This document shows positions 20,929-32,257 of a stretch of DNA of 64,000 nucleotides, in pieces; the first letter of the stretch is position 1; the number at the start of each line of letters is the position of its first letter. The translations under genes were made by a program, and so were the position numbers. Location of the stretch: the NCBI GenBank assembly GCA_025449115.1, contig JAHLKC010000069.1, positions 1 to 64,000 of the forward strand. The letters are read 5' to 3'. Origin of the DNA: Chytridium lagenaria. Taxonomy: Eukaryota; Chytridiomycota; Chytridiomycetes; Chytridiales; Chytridiaceae. The notes under the pieces are model-generated. The model worked only from the letters and a program-made list of their open reading frames with translations. It was not told where the DNA came from and made no database searches.

Positions 20929-22735
20929 TCACTTGGTGGTTCCTGTCGGCCAAATTCCTGTTTCCTCAAAAGTCGTGATGACAGCGCGAAGAGATTGTTC
21001 TGTGACGGTTGGGACGCTGTAGGTAAATCCGAGCTCCTTTTCGATCTAATAGGGCGAAATGGTAAATTAACAGGGATATTTCAATGTTCTTAGCAACGAG
21101 ATCAAACAAAGACATGTGCGAAAGAGAAAACAAGAATAGGTATGTGAAATATATGTCGCAAAAAAACTAACCTTTGACCCGTCCACACTGAGCGCGTTGT
21201 CCTTCAACAACTCCTTATCCAAGTAAGGAGTAAGAGGTGTGTTGCTCACGCCCGATGCTTTGCAAAGCTCAGACCACGGTTGAAGATGCTTATCATTCAC
21301 ATCCTCCGTCACAGAGTCCAAGTTCAACTAGTACCAATAAAAGAGTTAGGAAAACCTTGCTGGACATGTAAACTTTTAAACACACACAAACCTTTGCAAA
21401 CTGGCTAATAAGCGTCCCTTGGAACCCAGTTTCGATTCCGAAAATACTTTGCAAGTGTGCATTGATAGATCCTTGATCTATGGAAAAGAGTAAGCGAGGT
21501 AAACAAACAAAAATAATGTAAGTATGAACTCACCGGACTCGCTTTTATCGCAAACGTTGTAAACTTCCACACCCTTGAGGGGTCCGGACCTCAAACCCTT
21601 CTCCTCTTTAGTGGCGGCGACGGACCACATCGCTCTAACGACATCGGAGACGTGGACCGTGTTGATCTTCAAATCTTTTGTCCAAAGAAGTTTCATCTCC
21701 TCCTTGAGCTGACGGTAGACGGCGCCGATAATTAGGCGGGGAGCTAGAGTAGAAAAAGGAAAGTTGAAAGGTGTAAAAGAGTTAGGAAAGTTCAACATAA
21801 GATGTTATATAAAAAGCGGAAGAAAAAATAGCAACAAAGCTAACGTAACGAAAAAATCTTAGAAAAGATTGCAAATGACTGCAAGAGTTGATTTCGTATG
21901 AAGAAAAAAAAACGCGAGAAAAAAGACTCACTAATCCCGAGAAGATCCCCGGGTCCGTAGACGACAGCAGGCCTGAGGATAACGAGGTTTAAGCTAAAAA
22001 TAAAAGATAAATAAAAAGTTTCATGTAAGCATCAAAGGCATTGCATATTTATAAATCCATTTATAAATATGCACTTACCCGCTGATTTTTTTTAGCTCCT
22101 CCTCCGCCTTGTGCTTGTATTTTCCAATAAGGGTCCAAGGCTTTATCTTGCTGTCCTCGTGAGATGGTTTCTACAAAGATTACTCAGAAAAGATATAATA
22201 AGAGCCATTAAAAACCTTATCAGATTCATAAACTTGTGCTGTGCTCATCTCTACAAACACCTTAATCCCACGCTTTGCTGCCTCCTTGGCAACAGCAACA
22301 GAGAGGTTAAAGACTTTCTCGTCATAGACCTCCTCTGACTGCCCATACTTGGTCTCTGCCGCACAGTTGAAGACGTAATCATACTGTGATCCATCATCGT
22401 TCGTGTACACCTTCTCCACAGTGGCTAATAGATCGAAACAGAGGAAACAGGTGGAATTGAAAGTTAACATACTTAACAATATATGCTTATCGGAAGCCGA
22501 AATGGGAGCACTTGGGATGTTTTATCTTACCTGGATTAACGAGGTTTGCTTGTTTGAACTCGACGCGGGGATCCTCAAAGGCCTTCTTGTGAAGAGGGGA
22601 GAGGTAAGAGGTTGCGGGAAGAGCCTTGTCGGCCACCCTGATCTTCCCCACAAGCCCGTTTTCCACGAGGTAGGCGACAAAGTTGCGACCAATGAAGCCG
22701 ACGCCTCCAAGAACAAGCACTGATGGAGGAGCCAT
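20929..22735 (-). CDS. NAD(P)-dependent epimerase/dehydratase-like protein (extended SDR), about eight exons
   Basis: A Rossmann-fold sugar-nucleotide-epimerase-like oxidoreductase. The start at 22735 gives MAPPSVLVLGGVGFIGRNF with the GxxGxxG dinucleotide site. Exons then carry YDYVFNCAAETKYGQSEEV, GIKVFVEMSTAQVYESDK (the Ser-rich strand), KPWTLIGKYKHKAEEEL, LNLVILRPAVVYGPGDLLGI (the RPxxVYGP motif) and KINTVHVSDVVRAMWSVA. The C-terminal exon ends with FTYSVPTVTEQSLRAVI and a TGA at 20929-20931. The exons join in frame with GT-AG introns of about 50-150 bases, so the gene looks intact. The usual YxxxK pair is not obvious: KYKHK stands in its place. The substrate is unknown; it is probably cytosolic. 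Confidence 0.85.
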
Positions 22736-23240
22736 CTTTCAAGTTTTTTTGAACAATGAAATTTTTTGCATGAGGCATATGTGCAAAACGCGAGACGACC
22801 GGAAGATTTGGAGCATCCAAGAGCTATATATAGCATGAGGAGATCTGTTAAAAACGCGTACTCCGCCGCTTCCGTCCTGACTCTATTTTACAACTTCGTC
22901 TCGTAGATTTATACTTTTGGCGACGGAACGATCGGATATATATGATATAATAGGACTGAGTTCCCTCTGACCTTGGATTTCTAAAGTAACCTTTAAAAAA
23001 AATGACCTCCATCCAAGTCAGACTCGTTGACAATCACATTTCTTACAGGAGGTACATGCATGATTACACGTTGATCTTGCACATTTTACTGTCTGCGTAC
23101 GTACACTTGAAAGCCTTTTTATGTTGCTGCTTTTTTACAAAAAAAATCAACGTGAAAAGGTTGTAAAGCCAAGATAGGACATGTATATCAAGCATTAATA
23201 TAAAAATGTACAATAACTCAAAGTTCTCTCCCAAAAATCA
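22736..23240. other. Intergenic, no gene seen
   Basis: AT-rich spacer between the SDR start and the 3' end of the secreted protein gene. It presumably holds the SDR promoter. Confidence 0.4.
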
Positions 23241-24471
23241 TCAGGGCGTCGTCGCCGCAAAAGGCGACGTATAGATCCCTCCACAGAACGCACTATTCGG
23301 AAAATAAAACGACGTGAATGGATCTCCTGGTCCCGACATGGAGAAATCCACAATGGTCTGGAATGAATTTTCCCCTCCAATAGCCGTTCCATTCACCGCG
23401 AGCTGGCCGACAGGATAGAATTGCAATGTAATCGGAGGCCCTGAGATCAACGACGCCACCGAACGCTCAGGACATATGCAGCCTGTGGGTGAGGGAAAGT
23501 CGATATAGATCGCGTCGTTGGAGTCAATACTTAAAGTAAATTGGATGTGCAAAGGGACCTGTTTTATAGAACCTCGAAGATAAGCTTGGTACACAATATA
23601 AGAAAATGAAATGTCATACTTACGCGCATATTAAGGCAGACTGTTCAATATATTCTCCTCCACATTCAAATGCTCGCTTAGACTTGTAGAATCCTATGGC
23701 CATTCGAAGCCAAAACGGGGTTTTCGGAGTACTGGCAACTTCAGCTGCTGTTGAGTTTGTCTTTGTGTATGTGACGTCGCAGGGTCCTTGATCCAATGTG
23801 TAGAATCGCCCACTAAGAGACGCCTCGATATAGGTAAGGTTGTAGCTGAGAAGTAAGAGAGGCTCTGTTGGGGTCAGGAATGATGCTATGGACGCTAGAT
23901 CAGTCCCAAAGTTGACGGGACACTGCGTCAGACAAGTAAATGACTCCCGACCTGCGTTTAATTAAGCCATTTAAAAAAAAAAATGCATATGAAGAGAAAG
24001 AAAAATGACACTACATGCGCAGTCTGCTTGTTCCGGGAATTTTGAAGCCAAAAGGTCTCCATCTTGATTTATACCCACGCTAAACGACTCAAAGCACCTT
24101 GACCTTTATCACATTCGTCACTTTGTTGTTTTAGTGAAATCAGCTTACGTGCATGTCGAGGTCATATTAGGCCTTGCGCACGAAGGCTCTGTGAGTCTTG
24201 AATAGTTACCAACCCAAAAGGGGATGTTCAATGATCCGTTTGGCCATCTCTCTGCTGTAGCATTATTACCATCCGTAGACGACGGTGGTGTGTAAAGCGT
24301 CGGTGATGAGCCTCCAGATGGAGGAATACCAGCACTTGCACCATATTGGATGTTGATGAGGTAAACACTGCCCAACAGATGCAGCAGCAGCAGCGACAAG
24401 GACGACAACGAAATCATCTTGCCATGCAGCATTTTGTTCTGATTCAAAACAATGGCGTTTTGGATTGTCAT
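23241..24471 (-). CDS. Secreted or membrane-anchored Cys-containing protein, unknown function
   Basis: The start is at 24471, or 24417-24432 by signal-peptide fit. The N-terminus MISLSSLSLLLLHLLGSVYL is a signal peptide or anchor. It is followed by a Pro/Ser/Thr-rich stretch and NxS/T sites (GNNATAERWPNGS, GNYSRL). Later exons carry paired cysteines (CARPNMTSTC, ADCAC, CLTQCPVNFG, CGGEYIEQSALIC, TGCICPERS). The last exon (23241-23594) is beta-rich and ends in a stop at 23241. GT-AG introns lie near 24140, 24000 and 23630. The pattern suits an extracellular cell-surface protein. Its start region overlaps that of the divergent arrestin gene. Family not recognised. Confidence 0.6.
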
Positions 24472-27192
24472 TTGGAAGAAATTTGCGACAAGTTTGTTTA
24501 CTTGTTTTTTTGACGGACACCATCAACTGACCAAAACTAACCTACGGTTATCTGATGCCGCGAGAGCACCAACCACCGCGGGTCCGCCATCGGGATGGAG
24601 CACCTCAGCTCTAGCCTCCCTTTCCCTTAACCCTCAAGACGCGGCCTCAACTTCATCCATTGCTGCCTCTTCGTTGGGCAATGTCCCAGGTGTTATTCTC
24701 GACTCTAACTTGACTCTCTCGAACAACACCGAGTCCATCACAGGGAAGCCGAACGAGTTGAAAGCAACTGATAGCGTTCCAATCCCACCTTTCAACGTTC
24801 CAGCTGGGGAAGTTCGCAACAAGAATGAGAGGGTCGAAATCAGGCTCACCTTGGATCGTAGTACTTTTGTAGCAGAGGGGAGGTGACGGGACGAGTGGAT
24901 ATTCTTTGCAAAAAGGATATAGGTGTGAAACTTGGAGAGATTGCTGTGTATTTGTGTGGGTTTGAAGGTACTATCCCCGCACTCCTTCATCCCTGACCTT
25001 TAAAGAGGTGAACTCTCCAACATCCCCAAAAGAACCTCAACGTCGCTCTTTTTGTCACGATGCAAGCCGCTTCAATCTCCACTTCTTGCTCCAACAGAGG
25101 CAGTCGTGGCTGGAATCCCGGATGAGCACGGCATGTGGAATGCAAGAAAGGGCGTTACAAGCTTTGCTTTCAAGTTACGCGTAAGCAATGTTGTTGGTGG
25201 ACAACCGCAAGATCCAACCTCTCGTTCAGCTCCTCTACCAAGCTCATTTTGGTGCCCTAAAGTCGGCGGAGTTCGATACGTCGTTCTGCGTAAGCTCCAC
25301 CACTTTTCTCACTTTACTAAATGTTTTTATGCAGAACCACTCGCGTTAAGCTTGGGATCAAGGAACCAAACTATCTTGGCGCATACCGCGAAATCGAAGT
25401 CATAGAGCATGCCCCGTGTCACCTTGCACCAACTTTTACATCTAGTCCATCGTTAACAGCCGAAACATGTGTGGAGGTGGGAGGCTGGATGAGGTCAAGC
25501 CGAGGGGAAGTAACCCTCCGTGCAGAATGTCATGTTCCAGACGCTGGACAAGAATCCGGAACAGTGGCAGGATCATGGGTTGCAGGTGGAATTGCTTTCG
25601 TCACTGTCAATATTCAAAACGCAAGCAAGCGAAAAGTGAGTCATTTATATTACTTTTGCATCTATTAACGATGTGATTATTATAGATTCGTTCCATTAAA
25701 CTCGCTCTCGTTCGTCGTCTCAAAACCTTTGTTCGAGCTGAAGCTCCAACCCAAACCTCCTCCTCCCTTGACAGCGTCGACGATACAACCTCCGACGCAC
25801 CCGTTCTCTCTCCCGTCCATTTTTCCCGTCGCATTGTAGCCGAAAAGGAATTTTTGTCCGGGAGATCGGAACGCTCCTCCGCCGTGTCCGTATACGCTAA
25901 ACCGTCAGGATCTTGGACTGAAGATGTTGGCGGTAGTAACATCGTGAAATGGAATGGATGGTGGCATGGCATTAAACCGTCTGAAAAACGAAGGATGATG
26001 TTGGATATATTTGTGCCGGTAAGCACCGCTTCAAATAAATGAAAATCTTACTTTTCATAGATTCATACTAGGTCTATACGGTTTGGTATAACTGTGGACG
26101 TGTCCTACGTTCTTCAGGTCTCCGCTACTCCTCGCGGATGGTAAGATCTCTTAACATTTATAAGGACGGTTTTAACTATAAATAGTCCACCTGTGGTCGT
26201 TGAGATTCCAGTCACGGTTCTCCACCCAGCCTCTCTCCTCACCTCCCTCCCACGCTTAATTGCTCCCGTGTGTAAAGAAAGTCCTATTGTTTCATCCGTG
26301 GTAAAGGTCCGCACAGAAACGTCTGAGGCTATCGAAGAAGACGGAGTCTTCCATGCATCCTCTTTGGTGGCTTCTGGAACTATAAAAAGCATGGAGAGTG
26401 ATGGTGCAAAGTCTTCTGGGAAACTCGTCCCCAGCCTCGTTGAAGGACAGACTGGATATGATATAGTAGACGTGACTGAGTTCCCGCTTGATGGTAATTG
26501 CTGACGTTTATTACAGCTAACATTCAAAAGATGAGCCGATCTTAAGCCGCCACACTACCATTTTCCCAACAAACCATACAGGGTCAACCTTAGAAAGCTA
26601 CAGTCCCCGTCGTCCATCCACGTCAGACTCCCTGTCTTCTCTTTCGCGAACAGGAACCGTTGTGATAAAGCAAACCGAGACCCCATCTCGTCACGTCACG
26701 TTAGACCGACATCGCACAATCATTACTCAATCTACTCCTCAATTTACGATCTTCCACCAACGCCCCATCTAACGCCCGTGCCTCCGTTTCAACTGTGGTG
26801 GTGGACTCTGGTCGTCCCTCTGGTGTGGTTCGCACAGCAGATCGTTGAAGCGCACACTCCACCATCAAGCCCACCGCAACTGCATTGGTCGTCCCTGTTT
26901 CAACGCGATCACCAAGGGTTGCAGACAACAAGGGGACGTGGAAAGCTCCATGTTGAACGAATTGGTGGAGTTGAAGAAATCCCTGGGTGGGGAGAACGCG
27001 GAAAGGGAAGGAGAAGTAGATGATGATGAAGATGATAGTGACGCGAGTGACGCAAGCTCTGATGGGACGGATAAAGATGAGGATGAAGAGAAAACGAAGT
27101 TGACTAAACTTGATTTGAAGCTGGATAAAACGCCACAAGTGATGGAGATTGAGCGAGCTATTGATGATCTGTTCAGGAACCTCGAGTCCTGA
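24452..27192 (+). CDS. Arrestin-domain protein (alpha-arrestin type), frameshifted
   Basis: A trafficking adaptor of the arrestin fold; such proteins link cargo to ubiquitin ligases at membranes. The N-terminal arrestin domain is seen as ERVEIRLTLDRSTFVAEG, then, after a one-base shift in a G run near 24880, GRVDILCKKDIGVKLGEIAV. HGMWNARKGVTSFAFKLRV, RVKLGIKEPNYLGAYREIEV and an intron near 25640 follow. The C-terminal domain has IRFGITVDVSYVLQV and VVEIPVTVLHPASLL. The tail is acidic (DDDEDDSDASDASSDGTD) and ends ERAIDDLFRNLES. At least two further shifts occur (about 24975-25050 and 26770). No PY motif was noticed. The start is uncertain; 24452 overlaps the minus-strand neighbour. Confidence 0.7.
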
Positions 27193-27435
27193 GATAAATC
27201 GTATTTGCATTCAGTAATTTTAGAACATTCTACACATATTAGGGAAGAACGGAGTTAAAAGGCAGCATTTTTTAAATGTTGGGGGATTTCATTATTAATA
27301 GCTCATAATGCAGGCATGGATAATAAATGGTTAATAGTGAATGATAGTAAGAAGGAAAAAGACGGTAACAGTTTCAAAGGACATAATGAAAAGAGGACAC
27401 AAGAAGTGGAAATGAAGTATAAAGATAAGAGAGGG

Positions 27436-28382
27436 TCATAATATTCCCTCAGGAGGGCCGAGCGAGGTGGTGCTTTTAGCTTTCTCTTTGCCAAAAATGA
27501 AGAAAATACGCCTTTTTCTTTCACAGGTTTTGGTTGTGTGGTTGCAAGACTGACTCCTTGAGCTTTGAAGGCAGCCTCGAGTTCCGCTTGCCTCTCCTCC
27601 TGCCTCTCCTTTCCATCCGGCGTTGCAACCTGCGTTTTCCAAGAAAACGCCCTCTGTACATCGGCCCTCATTCTCAGGTTCATGCTCGAGAATAGCATTA
27701 AAGATAACAATGATAGGCGTTCCAGGGATGAGAGGCGGCATGCCTTTGACCATGGTTGTGATTGCGTCCTTGACTTCCTTAGCCTGATCTTCAAGCGATA
27801 GGGTCGGAATGAAGTTTGTTGAACCGGTGAGTGAGGCGCTCGAGAGTTGGAGAGCCGAGGCGCCTTGAGATGCTATGACAAAGTTGGATTCGTTAGGGTT
27901 GGGGTCTTCAGCGTCTGCGCGAAGGCGTGCTTCAATGGTGATACGGAGTTTGTGGGCACCCTCACGCGCCATATAACAACATGCCGTCCGTCCAACAGCC
28001 CTAACGCGGCCAGAAGACGTCCTCCTGACGCTCCGGTGGTTGATAAGCGACGGTGCCGCATCAGGGCGAAGTGACCTGCCCCCAGCACTTGAAGGCGGAG
28101 CTCCACCACCCCTGCAGCAGAGTGAAGTGTCCCAGTCTTCTGTCTCATATGTAAGCCTCTTTTGTCCCTGTCTCAACAAGCTTGCAGAACTTTTTGAACG
28201 TCGTCATCATTTTTTGCTCTACCATAGATTGTGGGTTGGGAGCTTGGGCCACCGAGTTCCGTTGCTGCTCCAAACTGATCTTTCAAAGGATGCTGGAAGG
28301 CTTTGGATTGAGGAGAATTGGCACCAGCGGCCGACCCACTCGAGTTGCTTCGCGACAAGCTCATCGGGCCTTCGTTGGGCAT
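27436..28382 (-). CDS. Hypothetical protein, frameshifted
   Basis: The ATG at 28382 opens a Ser/Gly/Asn-rich N-terminus (MPNEGPMSLSRSNSSGSA). The middle part at 27600-28180 includes HKLRITIEARLRADAEDPN and LEDQAKEVKDAITTMVKGMP. The charged C-terminus reads best in another frame (ERQEERQAELEAAFKAQGVS, then a Lys-rich end near 27460). At least two indels or unseen introns are needed. No domain recognised. It is transcribed away from IMPDH, with 488 bases between the two starts. Confidence 0.4.
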
Positions 28383-28870
28383 GTCGTTACTTGCTGTTGA
28401 GGAAATGTTTGGATGATGCCAGGTTCTGATATACGGGAATCCTACTTATCTCAAAACCTTTTAATTTTTTGAGAGATTGGAAGGAGCAAATGGAATTGGG
28501 TATCTATTTTTAACATCATTCCGCGGTAGAAATAAGGAAAGCTTCGAGATCCGTGGCGAAACATCATTTCCAATCACGTCTTCGTTCTCGTGATGAAGTA
28601 AACCTTAGCTGTCAATTCCACAATTACTCTTTCGAACAAGTCTTGCGTAATGGATACGTGTTCATTTCACGCGTCAAGAAAGTTTGAATGCTCCTCCAAC
28701 CATAAAGAAAGGAGTAGAGCCGCTTTCCGTTGAGAATTGTCATATTTGTTTCACTTTGAAATCCGAAATCCACTGGAGCTTTTCCTTTTTTTTTTTTCTT
28801 TTGGAGTCTAACCAGCTCCAACATTACCTCCACCATCACCCTCACTTCCATCTCCCTCCTTTTACAGCAA
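28383..28870 (+). promoter_or_regulatory. Shared divergent promoter region; pyrimidine-rich IMPDH leader
   Basis: 488 bases separate two divergent starts. The last 90 bases before the IMPDH ATG are almost pure C/T (a T-run near 28785, then CCTCCACCATCACC-type sequence and TTTTACAGCAA before ATG). The CAG just before the start could also be the acceptor of a leader intron. No TATA box is evident. Confidence 0.35.
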
Positions 28871-30837
28871 ATGGCTCCTCTCTCATTTCCAGCTGCTCCT
28901 TCCGTTGCCGGTGAATCTGTTGATCAGAGGGATGCACGTCTCGCCGCTCTCCTTGAGTCACCCGCACCCGCAGACGGTCTTACCGCAGACGAACTCTTTG
29001 ACGAACAGATTTCTGGCGGTCTTACCTACAACGACTTCCTTATCCTGCCTGGGTACATTGACTTTAGGGCAGACCAAGTCAGCCTCGAAGTCAGATTACT
29101 AAACGTATCTCCATCAAAACCCGTTCTTGTCGAGTCCATGGACACCGTCACTGTGGGTGAATCCCTTTCTTTAAAGTAATGTAGGAGGGGATTACTATTG
29201 ATGATGGATGCAGTCGTCTGTCGTCACAATTTTAAAGAACGTTTCTGATTATCCTGAACAGAACCGCCATGGCCATCCACATGGCGCTTAACGGTGGCCT
29301 TGGTGTGATTCACCACAACTGCTCGGTTGAGGAGCAGGCAGAGATGGTGCGTAAGGTGAAAAAGTTTGAGAACGGGTTCATCACCGACCCTTTGTGTCTC
29401 AAGCCTACCGACCAGGTTGAGCAGGTATTGGCCATTAAGCAAAAGTTTGGATTTTGCGGTATCCCTGTCACCGCAACTGGCCAGCTCCACTCCAAGCTCC
29501 TCGGTATCGTCACCTCCCGCGACATTGACTTTATTCAGGGTGAGTTCTAAAGCAATCTGTTTTTCTTCCTCTCGTCTTAACCTTTTTTTTTTTTTTTTTT
29601 TTTTTTCTGCTGCTCCCATCTGTATTGACAATTTCCATCTGTTATGATTGTCAACAATAGACCAGGCTGGGAAGAACTCCTCCTCCAAGACGTTATGACT
29701 AAGGACCTGATCGTCGCCACGAAGGTATCTCCTCGTTAAGCGCAAAGGATTCTGCGTGAATCTCGTAAAGGCAAGCTCCCGATTGTCGATTCAAACGGCA
29801 ACCTCACCGCCCTCCTTGCCCGTTCCGATCTCATCAAAACCCGTGACTATCCTTGGGCCTCTATGAGTCAAAAATCGCGTCAGCTCTCTGCGCGGCCGCT
29901 GTGTCGACTCATGAGGAAGATAAAATTCGTTTGGACGCGCTTGTGAAGGCTGGACTGATATTGTGGTATGGATTCGTCGCAAGGCAACTCAGAGTATCAG
30001 GTTGCGATGATCAAGTACATCAAGGAGAAGTACGTGGATTTGGATGTTGTTGCTGGAAATGTGGTTACTATGGAACAGGCAAGGAACTTATCCGTGCTGG
30101 TGCCGATGCTCTTCGTGTTGGTATGGGCAGTGGATCTATTTGCATTACCCAAGAGGGTCAGTATTTTTAGACTTTTGCAAAGAAAGAATGTTTAGTTTTC
30201 GTCTTGTCAGTTATCTGGTCATTTATTAAAACGTATTTTAGTTATGGTTGCGGCAGACCTCAGGGCACTGCTGTTTACAAGGTTGCCAAGTACGCTCGTC
30301 AGTTCGGCGTCCCCGTCATCGCTGACGGAGGTATCGCCAACATTGGTCACATTGTAAAGCTATGGCTCTGGGTGCCTCCGCCGTAATGATGGGATTCTTC
30401 TTGCAGGTACACGAATCCCCCGGCGAATACTTCTACCAAGACGGCAAGCGTCTAAGAAGTACCCGGTATGGGTTCCCTCGACGCCATGGAAAAGGAGATG
30501 CTGCTGGAAAGCGTTACTTTTCCGAGTCGGACAAGGTCAAGGTTGCGCAGGGCGTTTCCGGGGCTGTCGTTGATAAGGGATCTGTGAGAGGTTCTTGGAT
30601 ACTTACTACCGGGTTGCAGCATGGTCTTCAGGATATTGGTAGCGTGAGCTTAGAGAGTTTGAGGGAGGAGGTTGTGACTGGGAAGGTGCGTTTCCAGAAG
30701 AGGACTGCCAGTGCTCAGATGGAGGGTGGTGTTCACGGATTGTACCAGTACGAGAGTAAGTCATCAATGGATCTGCATTTTGTTTAGCGTATGTTACTTT
30801 GTCTAACCTAAAATATGTTTTAGAACGCCTCTTTTAA
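28871..30837 (+). CDS. IMPDH: Inosine-5'-monophosphate dehydrogenase (multiple frameshifts)
   Basis: Oxidises IMP to XMP with NAD+, the committed step of guanine nucleotide synthesis, in the cytosol. The start at 28871 is followed by [19 protein letters not shown]. Exon 2 has [20 protein letters not shown] and the first CBS domain ([12 protein letters not shown]). After a poly(T)-containing intron come [20 protein letters not shown], the catalytic loop [12 protein letters not shown] with its active Cys, [35 protein letters not shown] and [20 protein letters not shown]. Splicing near 30750-30823 gives the typical KRLF end and a TAA at 30835-30837. Length fits the ~520-residue family. At least five one-base shifts occur (near 29690, 29737, 29865, 29960, 30250, 30440), several in homopolymers. 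Confidence 0.93.
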
Positions 30838-31223
30838 GTCATAAGTTGTATCGCTCGTTATCCATTAGTGCTCGTCATTCGAACGGTGGCATCATTTGTT
30901 ACATCGCCACTTTACACAATTTTACATATTTAGTTTATTTCCTTTTGGGTCTATTATCTCCCTCTCGTATCTTTATTCCTATCCTTTCTTTTAAACCGAT
31001 GTTTTTGTTTTAATGATGTGAACACATTTTGAGGTTCAGAAGTTTTCGTTTGAAAGTTTCACACAATAAAAAAAAATTTACACAAATAACGTGTGGCATT
31101 TTACGCGCTATGTGGTAACCATCCAATAATAGGAGAAAAATATATTCATTGGATTACTTTACCATATGCCAACTGAGTTAAGCGTATATTTGAAACGATG
31201 ACGAAGCTGTTGAGAAACATCTT
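30838..31223. other. Intergenic, no gene seen
   Basis: AT-rich sequence between the convergent 3' ends of IMPDH and the DJ-1-like gene. It presumably holds both 3' untranslated regions. Confidence 0.4.
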
Positions 31224-31265
31224 TTATTCCAGGCAAAATACCAACACTGCTGCATGAACTTAGAT

Positions 31266-31300
<35 letters not shown>

Positions 31301-31921
31301 CACTCGTCAAAACAACGCGCGCACCCAACAATTTTACAAACTCCTTCAATAACGCCACATGTCCTGGCCAAGCAGGCGACGTGACCAAATTTCCCCTCAC
31401 AATAGCTCCTCTGGCTTCACCTCCACATACTTTCCCCCGACCGCCGTGATCTCTGGTGCGCAAGCAGGATATCCAGTAATTCTCCCTTCACCACATTCGC
31501 GCCGTAAGGATCTGAACGCCATGACAGATAGCCGCGACGGGTTTTTGGGCATCAAAGAAATGCTTGACGAGAGAGAGAACTTGGGGGTTTAGACGGAGGT
31601 ATTCGGGAGCGCGCCCGCCTGGGAGGTAGAGACCGCATAGGCCTGGGTGTCAATTTCGGAGAAAGTTTGGGTGAGGGTGAAGAGATGACCGGGTTTTTCA
31701 GTGTATGTTTGATGCCCTTCAAAGTCGTGAATAGCGGTATGAATCTGGCGCATGGTGTTAAATGGAACGAAGTAAGAAGCTAACCTTTTCCCAGCTTCTT
31801 TGTTTCGACAACAAACATCGACATCGAATCCGAACGCGAGAAGAGCTTGGTAAGGTACCATGACTTCATAATCTTCTGCGAAGTCTCCAGTGATGACGAG
31901 GATGCGTTTTGCGGCGGTCAT
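31224..31921 (-). CDS. DJ-1/PfpI family protein
   Basis: A class I glutamine-amidotransferase-like fold. Members act as glyoxalases, deglycases or stress chaperones. The start at 31921 gives [20 protein letters not shown], then [20 protein letters not shown]. After a shift near 31610, [15 protein letters not shown] and [12 protein letters not shown] follow, with the nucleophile-elbow Cys. After another shift near 31495, the acid/His region continues ([19 protein letters not shown]). The frame then runs into a 29-base A/T homopolymer. A GT-AG intron from about 31305 to 31246 would give a short last exon ending at 31224, but this end is a guess. A 40-base GTTAGC-to-CAG candidate intron near 31750 is not needed to keep the frame. 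Confidence 0.85.
31269..31297. repeat. 29-base A homopolymer
   Basis: An uninterrupted A run on the plus strand, inside the likely last intron of the DJ-1-like gene. Its length in the assembly may be unreliable. Confidence 0.9.
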
Positions 31922-32257
31922 GGCGTGGTTGGAGGTGAGAGGTGAGGTGTAGTGTTGGTGGAGCAGCTGAATTTGTCACAGAAGTTAAAAAGGAGTGATG
32001 GAAAATCTTTTTTTTTTTCCATACAAACCAGCCAGACACACCCACCTGTGGCTTCCCGCAAGTATAACTCCATCTTTGGATTCTACTTTACAGGTACCCT
32101 CGTTACATCAAGGAGCTCATTCTTTACCTAGGCTATGTGCTTGAAAGTTTAAAGCACAGGAAACATTAGCAAACATGATGAGGGACGGACTGAACAGGGC
32201 AACGTTGAGGAAAGATTCATCACTGTCAACCTGACACCAACAAACGAGGACGACCGC
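31922..32257. other. Short divergent spacer
   Basis: Lies between the starts of the DJ-1-like gene and the Gag-like ORF. No motif stands out. Confidence 0.35.
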
